Below are positions 21,734 through 35,300 of a DNA stretch of 64,000 nucleotides, in pieces. Position numbers and translations under genes: made by a program. The stretch is from Anisus vortex (taxonomy: Eukaryota > Mollusca > Gastropoda > Planorbidae). The notes beneath the pieces are model-generated. The model saw only the letters and a program-made list of their open reading frames with translations, was not told where the DNA came from and did not search any database. The stretch is taken from assembly GCA_949126835.1 (NCBI GenBank), contig OX421493.1, forward strand, positions 59,939,898 through 60,003,897, read 5' to 3'. Within the stretch, counting starts at the first letter, position 1. Every line of letters begins with the position of its first letter.

Positions 21734-24700
21734 GTAAGTTATATGTATCTCTATATACTATATACTGATATTGTTTATCAAACAATCCTTTTTATATCAT
21801 ATTTCTGTTGTTTTTTTAAATTTCAAACACATAAGTTCTCCGGCTGCGAGGCACGGTTGTCAAGCCTGTGCATTATGTTGGCGTACCGAAGGTCCTGGGC
21901 GCGAATTCTTGTGAAGTAGGATTTGTTCTTGGGTCTAGAGAGGTATCTCTGAATCTGGCCAGCTCTGATGGGCAGATCGGAAAAGTACTGACCACATAAT
22001 CCCATAGTATGCAGTGGCTACAGAAACTGGTGAACACTGCTTCACCGGCCCTTTTGATCAATTTGGTCTTACAGGAAACTTTTATTTACGTATTTTCCAG
22101 TTAGGTCAATGGTTCTCTAAAATTCTATTTTATTATTTCCAGTATCTCTCCTACAATTAAGTAGGTTATGTATAGCTATCTTTTTTCAACCTACATTTAA
22201 AATCCACTACTTTATGAATTGTAGTAAAGAGAGTATATTTGACAACCAATTATTGTTACATCTAAATTGTTACTAGTCTATATTGTAATTTTCTTTCCAA
22301 AAGTTTCAGAACCACTTTTTGAGTGCAGTTCAACACAATGTGGATAATTTATATGATGACTCTTATGTGTGTAACAGGTAGGTCTAACGAATCGTTTTCC
22401 AACTTTTGAAAAACCGGTGATTTTTTGTCCTAGGGGATACATTAAGTGCAATAGACAAGTCAATAGTGCCTTCTGTTTTTCTATAAATGTTTCCACTGGT
22501 CTGTGCCATGGCGTAGCATCTGTTCTTGCTGCCACTTTCCCACCCCTTATATATCAGTATGTTGATTCATCTTCGCGATACAAGTGTATACCGTAGAATC
22601 TCGAGTATAAGCCGCAATTCTTGTTACCAAATTAATGTTTCGGTCTGAAAAACGGGAGCTGCTTATACAAGTGTAAATAACTAACGTTTTTTCTTCTAAA
22701 TTTATAATATATCAATTTGAAATTGACGAGTAGGCTACTATAAGCAGTACTGTAAGACTAGACTCGTAAGTAACAAAAACAATCTTGAATTGTAATAGAA
22801 TGTTACAATCAATCTATTTTTATCAATGGATTTTATTTTAACAATTAAATTCAACAAATAACGGTTATTTCAACAGGTTATAACAACATACTGTTAATCA
22901 GCGTTTCTTATTCGTGACACGGTTAAGTCCGACAAAGTCGCCATTTTGTCTGTTTGTATTTTACGTCTAGGTATAAGCTTAATGACTTACAGGTGCAAAA
23001 TTATTTTAAAAAAATTATTTAAAAAACTATTAATTACAAAACACAACATATCTTATATTTGTACGTTGTTAGACGTTATTTGTTATAAAAGTAACAACTT
23101 TATCAATATTGTGTGTTTCTATGCTATTTAGCTGTAGCTTAGTGTCAAGGTTCAATTTATAGTCAAAGAGAAATAACTTATGTAATATTTAAATCACCAT
23201 GAAAATACAGCCTAATTCATTCCCTTAATAATTCCCTCTGTATCTTTCTACCCGGTCAGCCTTTTGGCCCCTGGGGGCTACCTTCAATGACAAACTGTTC
23301 GGTGGACTAGAGCAACTGACATCCACGGCGCAGTTCATTACAACTATTGGACTTGTTGTCTGAATCCTCCCAATCATAACATTTGAGAACGAAGAAGAAG
23401 AAGAAGAATTCCCTTAATACAGATACGGCATTTTATTTTGTAGCATTGGTAACATTTAGACTAACGGAATTTTCCGATGTTTGAATTTTAAATTTTACAA
23501 TTTTGGAAAGTCAGTCGGATTCATAACTATCTTCATTAGACCCTGGGCTCTTGGACGTTAAACTGACTGATATTTAATCGTCCAAATGACAAAGAAATAA
23601 AAATTCACCTAAACAGCAACAGTAAAAAATAAAAATATGGATCAAGACATTCTACAGTTAGCCTACACCGAATACATAGTGTGACTTATACACGTGAGCT
23701 TTAATTCTACCGGTTATTCCCCTTTCATACATGCGGCTTAAACATACGTGCGGCTTATATTAGAGACTTTATGGTACGTCTTATTCGCATCAATCCCTTA
23801 AGATAATCTTGCGTCAGGCTTCCTCAAACAAACAAATGAACTTAACGTTTAGAAAATATAATGCACACAGTTGATGCATGCGAATCAAAATATTCATATT
23901 AGACGAAAAAATACCCATACAATTTTAATACATCGATAAATAGGTAGATATAAATATAGATACACTATCTATAGAGATATAAGATAGATAAGCTAGATTG
24001 ATACTATGAATATAATTGTCTGCAGTTACTTTTTTATATTTAAATCAAATACTTTCAAGGGGGCAGAGTGGCCGAGGGCAGCGCGTTCCACTTACGCACC
24101 GAAGGTCCCGGATTCGAATCCTGGTGAAGACTAGGATTTTTTCCCCCGGGTCTGGAGGGTGTCCCTGAGCCTACGACAGGTGTGCATTGTGCTGGCCCCA
24201 CAATCATCTAGTATGTCGTGGCCACAGAAACTGGTGAACGTTGCTTCACTGGCCCTAAGATCAATTTGGTCCGAAAGGTATTTAACTGTGAAGTTAAAAT
24301 AATCGTAATAAAATGGCGTACATTTGTAAATAGTTCTAGTAATATGTATTTTCATAATAATTATGTCTTCCTATGTTCGTGTGTATCTAACATAGACGCC
24401 TGCCCATCGGGTCGTTTCGGCGATGGTTGTCGCTACAAGTGTTACTGTCTAAACGGGTGCCACGATGAGACAGGCCTCTGCTATGACCCCACCTGCATCA
24501 TTGGTTGGTATGGACCGCAATGCAAACATGGTTAGATTTCTTTCAACACTCTACTTATGACAATGTGTATACTTATAGGTTGTTTAGTGGTGGCGACGTA
24601 ACTAGTGTTAGGGTTGAAGGAAGAAAGCATTCGCCCCCCTTCCCCTCCAGAAGCCGAGAGTTTGAACAGACACTTTATTATTTTATTAAACTGACCCTAG

Positions 24701-26297
24701 GTCAGGGGTCGTCAAGCTTTTCATAATAGTTTGTCAAAGAATAATTTTTAATTCATTCAGCGTGCCAACATTCTAAAAGTCAACGTGCGCCACCAATTAA
24801 TTTCTTGTATAAAAACCCCTGCCCTAGGTTCATAATAAAAAGAAAACTAACATTCGAAATAGGTGGCAAATTTTGACCCTCGTCCCAGGTGCCATTTTCC
24901 CAAACACGCTACTGATGTAGTCTGCGTGTCATTTGGTGAGTATATCTTATTATAAAATTGTAACTTATGTCCCTTGTATGTTGCACTTATGACCTTTATA
25001 TGTTCTTCCTATATCCCTATACCAGTAGAATGTGAATAAAACACAGCGATTCATTGGCAAATAGAGGTACTGAAAGTCCTGACTAGGGATTTTGTTAAAG
25101 TCTCGGCAACTTGTGCTGTCGTTGCGGGGAACACTTCTCCCTATGTCTTGGCAACTTGTGCTGTTGTTGCGGGGAACACTTCAACCTATGTCTTGGCAAT
25201 TTGTGCTGTTGTTGCGGGGAACACTTCACCCTGTCTTGGCAATTTGTGCTGTTAATGCGGGGAACACTTCACCCTATGTCTTGGCAATTTGTGCTGTTAA
25301 TGCGGGGAACACTTCACCCTATGTCTTGGGCGTTTAGCTTTGGCCCTACCAAGCTAAATGATTCATTCAGCATTTTGTTATCTAAGATCTGTTTAAACTC
25401 AGTAAAATTCAGTGTCACTTTTTTTATTTGTATAACCAATGGTGAGTATTTCCAAAAGCTGTATAGTCTAGTCAGTTGAAATATGTATTTTGATGAGCTG
25501 ATAAGTCTAGTCAGTTGAAACATGTATTTCAATGTTTGCTCAGAGAATTTGATTACGTCAGTCAACGACTCCAGAGTGACTGTTGCTCCTGATCAACCGT
25601 ATTTTTATATGATCGACGACAACGATGAGACGTGCATTGATATTGGTGAAATAAACCAAATCAATATCACTTTTGAGACTCCAGTCTTCTTCACCTACGT
25701 CAGGCTTCTGGGAGAAACTGGTAAGAAATCATACATCTGTACCCATGGGCCTTAAAGTTGGGAAGTGTGTAAACCGCCGATACGATCGCATTAAGATTAC
25801 ACCAGCGGGCGAACGCATGGAGGACAGCCCCCGCTGCGGGTACGAGACCCATTGCACTGCCGAGAGGCCACGGTGTCTCGGTGGGGAGGAAGCAATGGAC
25901 GCAGCACGAGCCACCTCGATAATGATCCTAAGTAACCGCAGTGAACAATCACTGGGCTGCGGAAACCTTCTCTATTACACGGCACGGCACGCCATTGGGG
26001 TGTCGTGTGGTGGCTTGAGCCCGTACAGAGCTTTAGAGTGCCCCCCCCCTTAGGTCACCCCTAAAACGTTATGCCCTGGACTAAAGATCCCTTCGAGTTC
26101 GTCCAGGACTTTCTTTGAGATATTATAATTCGGTGATGAATCACGTCTGTAGAATTTTGGGGTTCGTCACGTCACAACAAGGGAGAATACGGCCTGACTG
26201 AGAGGTTGGGTGTGGCCTGAAACAATTTTCATCGAAGACCTATGCTGGGAAAATTTCTCCAACTGACGGCTTCACTGTAGTGAATAGTATATATAAT

Positions 26298-26369
<72 letters not shown>

Positions 26370-29300
26370 ATATGCTATTTCATTTGGGGTAGAACAAAGG
26401 ATGTACCAATGGAGGAGTAGAGTGGAAAGAATTATACACGCACATAAGATGAAAACCTGGCAGGGCTGGAGGGGTAGACGTAGACCTTTCGTGCGATCTC
26501 AAAACGAGAATGTAACATGTGTAATTGGGCATGTAATAAGTATAATGATAAAGGAAAATATATAATATATTCATCAAATAATAGTCAAAGAAACACGCAA
26601 ATGAATATGATTGGTTGAACAACAGCTTACAATGGGGTACGGTAGACGAGCGGCAGCGCGCCCAAGTGGCGTACCGAAGGTCCTGAGTTCGAACCCTGGT
26701 GAAAACTAGGTGTTTTTCCCGTGTCTGGAGGATGTCTCCGAGTATTCCCAGCTCTGATGGGTATCTTTCTTTAGTTGGGATAAAGTGCTGGCCACCTAAT
26801 CACCTAGTATGCCGTGGCCACAGAAACTGGTGAACGCTGCTTCGCCGGCTCTATAGATCAATTTGGTCCTACGGGATACTTTACTTTCTACCTTACAACA
26901 ACTAACCTTCATTTTCTCTTGCATTTCACTAAGTGACTATTTTATATTTGTCTAGATAAATGAAAGCCCAGCTATTCTCATTCCTAAACAAATATTGCAT
27001 ATTCTATGTTTTGGACTTGTATACAAAAGTCGTAGACTATTCACAACATTGGATAGCGATTTAAAGACTTACTTTTTACACATTATTATATTGGATCAAT
27101 ATTCGTTCATCATTAGGCCCACATTTAAATATTGGCAGAATATTGGACCAATATTGGCTCAATCAATACAGTGTGATGGAAGGGCTTCTCATCCAGTAAA
27201 CATGTGAATTATGGTGAAAGTAGACCGTTGAAATAAAATCAATCTGTAGATATCATGGTGAATCTCATCTTTCCAATAAATGTAAACATAAAATGAACTT
27301 ATTGTTATCCTGGTGAATCTCATATTTCCAATAAATGTAAATACAAAATGAACATATTGTTATCCTGGTGAATCTCATCTTTCCAATAAATGTAAATATA
27401 AAATGAACCTATTGTTATCCTGGTGAATCTCATCTTTCCAATAAATGTAAATATAAAATGAACCTATTGTTATCCTGGTGAATCTCATCTTTCCAATAAA
27501 TGTAAATATAAAATGAACCTATTGTTATCCTGGTGAATCCCATATTTCCAATAAATGTAAATATAAAATGAACCTATTTTTATCCTGGTGAATCCCATAT
27601 TTCCAATAAATGTAAATATAAAATGAACCTATTGTTATCCTGGTGAATCCCATATTTCCAATAAATGTAAATATAAAATGAACTTATTGTTATCCTGGTG
27701 AATCCCATATTTCCAATAACTGTAAATATAAAATGAACCTATTGTTATCCTGGTGAATCTCATATTTCCAATAAATGTAAATATAAAATGAACCTATTGT
27801 TATCCTGGTGAAACCCATATTTCCAATAAATGTAAATATAAAATGAACCTATTTTTATCCTGGTGAATCCCATCTTTCAAATAAATGTAAATATAAAATG
27901 AACCTATTGTTATCCTGGTGAACCTCATCTTTCCAAAAAATGTAAATGTAAAATGAACCTATTGTTATCCTGGTGAACCTCATCTTTCCAATAAATGTAA
28001 ATATAAAATGAACCTATTGTTATCCTGGTGAATCTCATCTTTCCAATAAATGTAAATATAAAATGAACCTATTGTTATCCTGGTGAACCTCATCTTTCCA
28101 ATAAATGTAAATATAAAACGAACCTGTTGTTATTCTTGTGAATCCCATATTTCCAATAAATGTAAATATAAAATGAACTTATTGTTATCCTGGTGAATCC
28201 CATCTTTCCAATAAATGTAAATATAAAATGAACCAATTGTTATCCTGGTAAATCCCATATTTCCAATAAATGTAAATATAAAATGAACCTATTGTTATCC
28301 TGGTGAATCCATACTTTCCAAATATATATAGATAAAACTATAAAACAATTTAAATAAGACTTTTTTCCTTTTTTTAAATTTAATTTTTACAGTGTATCGG
28401 ATGTATCTATCTTAAGATGTACAATACGATGTAGCTTTGACTATTATGTTAGTTTTTCTTTCTACAGCTGTAAATGTAACTTAGAGTATTATGTCCCTTG
28501 TTCTTTCTCCAGGTCTTCACGTAAATTTAGCTTTGAGTATTATGTCCAACGAGGAACCACCTCCAGTATGTACTGTGTATTCCAAACGAATCACGGGTTC
28601 TAACATTGTGGACTATGTCTGTAACCCAAACGGAAATGTGACGGGGATTTCTCTCAACATCATGGCACTTAAAAAAATATGTTCGCTTTACGTGAGCAGA
28701 GGTTGGTGGACTTATCTTAGTTAGTGGACTTATCTTAGTTATTGGACTTATCTTAGTTAGTGGACTTATCTTAGTTAGTGGACTTATCTTAGTTAGTGGA
28801 CTTATCTTAGTTAGTGGACTTATCTTAGTTAGTGGACTTATCTTAGTTAGTGGACTTATCTTAGTTAGTGGACTTATCTTAGTTAGTGGACTTATCTTAG
28901 TTAGTGGACTTATCTTAGTTAGTGGACTTATCTTAGTTAATGGACTTATCTTAGTTAGTGGACTTATCTTAGTTAGTGGACTTATCTTAGTTAGTGGACT
29001 TATCTTAGTTAGTGGACTTATCTTAGTTAGTGGACTTATCTTAGTTAGTGGACTTATCTTAGTTAATGGACTTATCTTAGTTAATGGACTTATCTTAGTT
29101 AGTGGACTTATCTTAGTTAATGGACTTATCTTAGTTAGTGGACTTATCTTAGTTAGTGGACTTATCTTAGTATGTGGACTTATCATAGTTAGTGGAATAA
29201 TTTTACTGAATTTATCTTAGTAATAAATCTTATTTAGTGCACTTAAGTTTTTTTTAATGCACTAGTTTTGATATTTTATTTCACGGCAAAGACTATAATT

Positions 29301-32300
29301 AGATGGACCGCTTGCTTTGATATTTCTGTTATTTAATTTGGTAACTTGATACACTTAGTTTTGGAATCTCCGATCGCACTAGGTCTTTTAGACTTCCGTT
29401 CTAGTAATTCGCTATTATTTTCTCAATGGAAAGTTAAGATTAAAATCGAAAGTTGTATACAGCGGAAACATTTAGGCAAACATAGGCGCATAGAAGTAAT
29501 TGAAGACAGCAATATTTGATGCGCATGGAAAAAGAACATATAAGCTCTTAAAATAGAACAAGCGGTCCATCTCATTATAGTCTTTGGGATAATTGAAAAA
29601 CATTACTTTTTTACAAGGATATTTGTATATTGAGCAACATAGCAGGATGTGTAGAAACGTAGACGATTGTGTAAATTCTTGCTTATTCTACTGCCACCAC
29701 TGTAGAAGATATTATAATGTTTTGCTTAATATGCATCCACTATGTAGAAGTTAAACTCAGTGACAAACTCTAGTGTCTGAAATAACAGTTATTTTATTGA
29801 ATTTAGTTACAAAAATAAGACATATTGAAAAAAATATTGTAACATTTGATTACAATTCAATATTGTTTTCGTTATTTACGTGTGTAGACTTACAGTACTG
29901 CTCACGGTAGCCTACACGCCTACACGTCAATTTCAGTTGATATCAAAACATAGGAGATAGGGTACTTTTTTTTCACGTGTATGAGTCGTGCTCCATTTTT
30001 TTGCACTTAAAAATTTGTTTTTGTTTTTAAATTCGGCTTATAGCACAGTCTATATTTATTCTGTGGCTTATACTGGAGATTCTACGTTATTCTAGTAAGT
30101 TTATGTGTTTCGCTTTCTGCTTCTCCCCCTAGCGTGTGATCATGGGAAAACTGGCAATACTTGTCAGTTTGACTGCAAGAAATGTCACTTGCAAGATTGC
30201 AGTTTCCATGATGGCCGTTGTACTTTAGGATGTGATGGGTATCGAAATTTCCCGTTGTGTGATGAAAGTAAGTACACATTTGAAATTCTTCACTGTTTTG
30301 TTCAATGTGTAAAACTGAGTTGTAGATCATAGACCATGGATAGGCAAATGGGAGTTCTTAAAGCAGGAGAGAAGCCTGTGGTTCTTCTTTAAGTAAAGTG
30401 TGGTTCACGTATACTTCTTGCTTGCCCACCCCTGGCCTACAAAATAAATTGTAAAATTATCATATATTTTTTCTCTCTTTTTTTTTTTTTTACTTTACAT
30501 AATAATTAAGACTTTTTGTAAAGTTGCCTATACAAGTATATTTGAAAGTGGATATTTAGAAATAATATAAACCTGTGATGCCGGCTGATCCTGCGGTTAG
30601 TTAATAGACAAGCAAAAAATTGACAGATAATGGACTGCATGATTTGCTCAAGTTTTGACATACCTACACAAAACAGATCGGTGATAGACTGGCCAACATA
30701 TTGACTGAAAGACTGACAGATATATAGCCTAGATAGAGAGAGAGAATGGATATGTATTTAAATCTTATATCTCATCATATTTAGGGAAATCGTAGTAATT
30801 CTTTTTATTATTTTCTTCATATAAAACCGTGTAGAGTGTTTAATGGGTTTCTATGGTGTGAACTGCAGCCTGAAGTGTAATGAAGGATGTTTTGAAAATA
30901 GCTGCGATCATTTGACTGGAATGTGTACGGAAGGATGCTTCGGTTTTCAAGATCCAGAGGAATGTACACTACGTAAGTTCACGTAAACTAATTTATGCAA
31001 TAGGAGAACCTCTCCTTAGCCATTATCATTTCCCAGCGGAACGTACCATATTTGTGGGTAATGGCAATGGATTCACACCTTGCGGACCTGAATGTGCTTA
31101 AAGTTTAAAGTTTAGTAAATTTGATTGTCTCTCTTGTTTTTTTAAAAGACAACTCTTTATGAGTTTTAATTAAGTTAGACAGAGCTAGAAATGCCTTAGA
31201 GTGGAACCCCCAGGGCAAACGACATATTATAGGAAGACCCAAGCGAACAATGAAGACGATGCATCTTGGTTGGGGCTGGAAGAACTGGAAAGAGCGGGGA
31301 AGAATAAAAGCAACTGAAATTGAGAAAAAAAAATGTAGCTAAACTAAAAAAATATTAAAAGCAATTTATCTCTAAAGATAAACTTATATAAGATTCTTCT
31401 AAGACGGTAACTGTTCAAAGTTAGGCTACATTTTAACATTTAAAAATACTTCAAGAGTTACATATATTTCGTGTGTCTGGGAGAGAGACTCTTTATTTAA
31501 AACATTTTATATAGATGTAGTATATATTTCATATGTCTGGGAGAGAGACTCTTTATTTAAACATTTTATATAGATGTAGTATATATTTCATATGTCTGGG
31601 AGAGAGACTCTTTATTTAAACATTTTATATAGATGTAGTATATATTTCATGTGTCTGTGAGAGAGACTCTTTATTTAAAACATTTTATATAGATGTAGTA
31701 TATATTTCATGTCTCTGGCAGAGAGACTCTTTATTTAAACATTTTATATAGATGTAGTATATATTTCATGTGTCTGGGAGAGAGACTCTTTATTTAAACA
31801 TTTTATATAGATGTAGTATATATTTCATGTGTCTGGGAGTGAGATTCTTTATTTAAACATTTTATATAGATGTATATATTTCATGTGTCTGGGAGAGAGA
31901 CTCTTTATTTAAACATTTTATATAGATGTAGTATATATTTCATGTGTCTGGGAGAGAGACTCTTTATTTAAACATTTTATATAGATGTAGTATATATTTC
32001 ATGTCTCTGGTAGAGAGACTCTTTATTTAAACATTTTATATAGATGTAGTATATATTTCATGTGTCTGGGAGTGAGATTCTTTATTTAAACATTTTATAT
32101 AGATGTATATATTTCATGTGTCTGGGAGAGAGACTCTTTATTTAAACATTTTATATAGATGTAGTATATATTTCATGTGTCTGGGAGAGAGACTCTTTAT
32201 TTAAACATTTTATATAGATGTAGTATATATTTCATGTGTCTGGGAGAGAGACTCTTTATTTAAACATTTTATATAGATGTATATATTTCATGTGTCTGGG

Positions 32301-35300
32301 AGAGAGACTCTTTATTTAAACATTTTATATAGATGTAGTATATATTTCATGTGTCTGGGAGAGAGACTCTTTATTTAAACATTTTATATAGATGTATATA
32401 TTTCATGTGTCTGGGAGAGAGACTCTTTATTTAAACATTTTATATAGATGTAGTATATATTTCATGTGTCTGGGAGAGAGACTCTTTATTTAAACATTTT
32501 ATATAGATGTAGTATATATTTCATATGTCTGGGAGAGAGACTCTTTATTTAAACATTTTATATAGATGTAGTATATATTTCATGTGTCTGGGAGAGAGAC
32601 TCTTTATTTAAACATTTTATATAGATGTAGTATATATTTCATATGTCTGGGAGAGAGACTCTTTATTTAAACATTTTATATAGATGTAGTATATATTTCA
32701 TATGTCTGGGAGAGAGACTCTTTATTTAAACATTTTATATAGATGTAGTATATATTTCATATGTCTGGGAGAGAGACTCTTTATTTAAACATTTTATATA
32801 GATGTAGTATATATTTCATATGTCTGGGAGAGAGACTCTTTATTTAAACATTTTATATAGATGTAGTATATATTTCATATGTCTGTGAGAGAGACTCTTT
32901 ATTTAAAACATTTTATATAGATGTAGTATATATTTCATGTCTCTGGCAGAGAGACTCTTTATTTAAACATTTTATATAGATGTAGTATATATTTCATGTG
33001 TCTGGGAGTGAGATTCTTTTTTTAAACATTTTATATAGATGTATATATTTCATGTGTCTGGGAGAGAGACTCTTTATTTAAACATTTTATATAGATGTAG
33101 TATATATTTCATGTGTCTGGGAGAGAGACTCTTTATTTAAACATTTTATATAGATGTAGTATATATTTCATGTGTCTGGGAGAGAGACTCTTTATTTAAA
33201 CATTTTATATAGATGTAGTATATATTTCATGTGTCTGGGAGAGAGACTCTTTATTTAAACATTTTATATAGATGTATATATTTCATGTGTCTGGGAGAGA
33301 GACTCTTTATTTAAACATTTTATATAGATGTAGTATATATTTCATGTGTCTGGGAGAGAGACTCTTTATTTAAACATTTTATATAGATGTAGTATATATT
33401 TCATATGTCTGGGAGAGAGACTCTTTATTTAAACATTTTATATAGATGTAGTATATATTTCATATGTCTGGGAGAGAGACTCTTTATTTAAACATTTTAT
33501 ATAGATGTAGTATATATTTCATATGTCTGGGAGAGAGACTCTTTATTTAAAACATTTTATATAGATGTAGTATATATTTCATATGTCTGGGAGAGAGACT
33601 CTTTATTTAAACATTGTATATAGATGTAGTATATATTTCATATGTCTGGGAGAGAGACTCTTTATTTAAACATTTTATATAGATGTAGTAAAATTAAAAC
33701 AAAGAGGCTTGTGGAGTGTAAAAAGAATCTTATTTTCAATCTTATCCCGTAGACGCCACTGCTAGACGGCGTGGTCACTTTTGATTAAACGATAAGGTCA
33801 GCTTCTTTCCTCTCCAGCATGTAATGGTACGTTTGGGTTTAACTGTCTGTGTGAGTCCAGCTGCAAGCAATGTGAACCTAAGTCTGATGAATGCCTTGTC
33901 TGCAATGATGAATTTAAACTTGACACAGAGTTGAAGACTTGTAAACCAAGTAACTTTTAATTATAGTAGTATTAAAGTAAATTTTAAAAAATTGAACTCA
34001 GTATAGCATAATTTCTAATCATGTTCTAATGTAAAACATACAAGTCTATGTCAAGTATTTTATGACGAAAATCATGTTTTAATGTAAAACAGAATTTGTC
34101 AAGTATTCTATGACAAAAATCATGTTCTAATGTAAAACAGGGTGTGTCAAGAATTTAATAATAGAACTTATATACAAGAATAACATTCAATTTCACTGAA
34201 GAAATTTAACATTATTTGATTTCATTCAGTAAAACTTAATATTTCGAAACATGCTTCTGTTAAGTATATTTATGTTTCGAACAATGCTTCTGTTAAGTTT
34301 ATTTATTTATATATATTTTTTTATTTATTTATTTATTAGTTAAGAAGAAAAGGTTAGTCAATCCAATTTGACCAATTTGATCGATAGGACAGGTGTAGCA
34401 GGGTCAACGTGTTTTCCGTGGCCACGGCATACGAGAGGATTCTGTGGCCAGCACTAATTCTATGCCACTTTTACTTAGCCCTCACAGTGACAGGTCATCC
34501 CCAGACACTTCATCCCCGTCACTTCATCTCCGTCACTTAATCCTCAGACACTTAATCCCCAGACACTTAATCCTTTCTAAAGCAATATGTAATGCATGGC
34601 TGAGAACTTGAGCAGTTGTCTTATGGTAGAATTAAGGGGCCGTCCTCCTTTGACGATCTTTTGTACTGATTAACAGAATATTAATTAGTCTGTGATATTC
34701 TAATCGATGATTTCTACGTTTGAAGATAAAAGCAAATAAAACGGTCAAGGGGATAAAGTTTCGGCGTCTTTTATCTCAGAATTGCCCCTGGCTTGATTGC
34801 TTGACAAGGTTCATTTAACATTGCTACCGGTGGTAGGCTACCGGTAACTCGCGGTAGGCTCTACCTTTGTTTCATACGGCCGTGCGCCGGGTTCGCTTTG
34901 ATGATAAAAAGCACGACGGATAAATAGGACGGTGGATAGAAATAGGACCACACTTACTCAGACTCAAGTTGTCCAATTGATCTATGTCTTTGAAGCGGCA
35001 ATCTTGTCGATTAAATTAGACAGACAATACGGATCGACAATTTGTGACTAACGATTAAATCCCTCCTAAATTATGTGATTGGTTCGGACGGCAGACAGAC
35101 AGTCCAGATTTTACCCGCTGAATAAATACGCGGGGTATTTTTATCTCTGCATGTTTACACTTTTGTATTTTCCATTTCGGCGTTATGTGGACTAATTTAT
35201 TCTACAAATTGTTTCGCCTTTGATAATCAGTTCATCTTTGTGTTTTATTTGACTGTACGGGCATTCATATAAATATCGTGTGTTTAGTCCGACAAAGCCT

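Noticed and set aside
24059..24130. Possible tRNA gene with box A and box B
   Set aside because: The acceptor and anticodon stems do not pair, and a conserved SINE body follows. The same applies at 26632, 45659 and 46080.
25092..25479. Cysteine-rich frames resembling CCCGEHF modules
   Set aside because: The 45-base minisatellite creates them. They lack EGF spacing and splice borders.
25673..26053. 126-codon plus-strand frame in the GC-rich block
   Set aside because: It starts in the wrong frame of a gene B exon and shows no domain. High GC content alone explains the open frame.
28527..29186. Minus-strand open frame of 219 codons reading KISPLT repeats
   Set aside because: It is only the 18-base minisatellite read in frame, plus the antisense of a gene B exon. 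It has no start context or domain.
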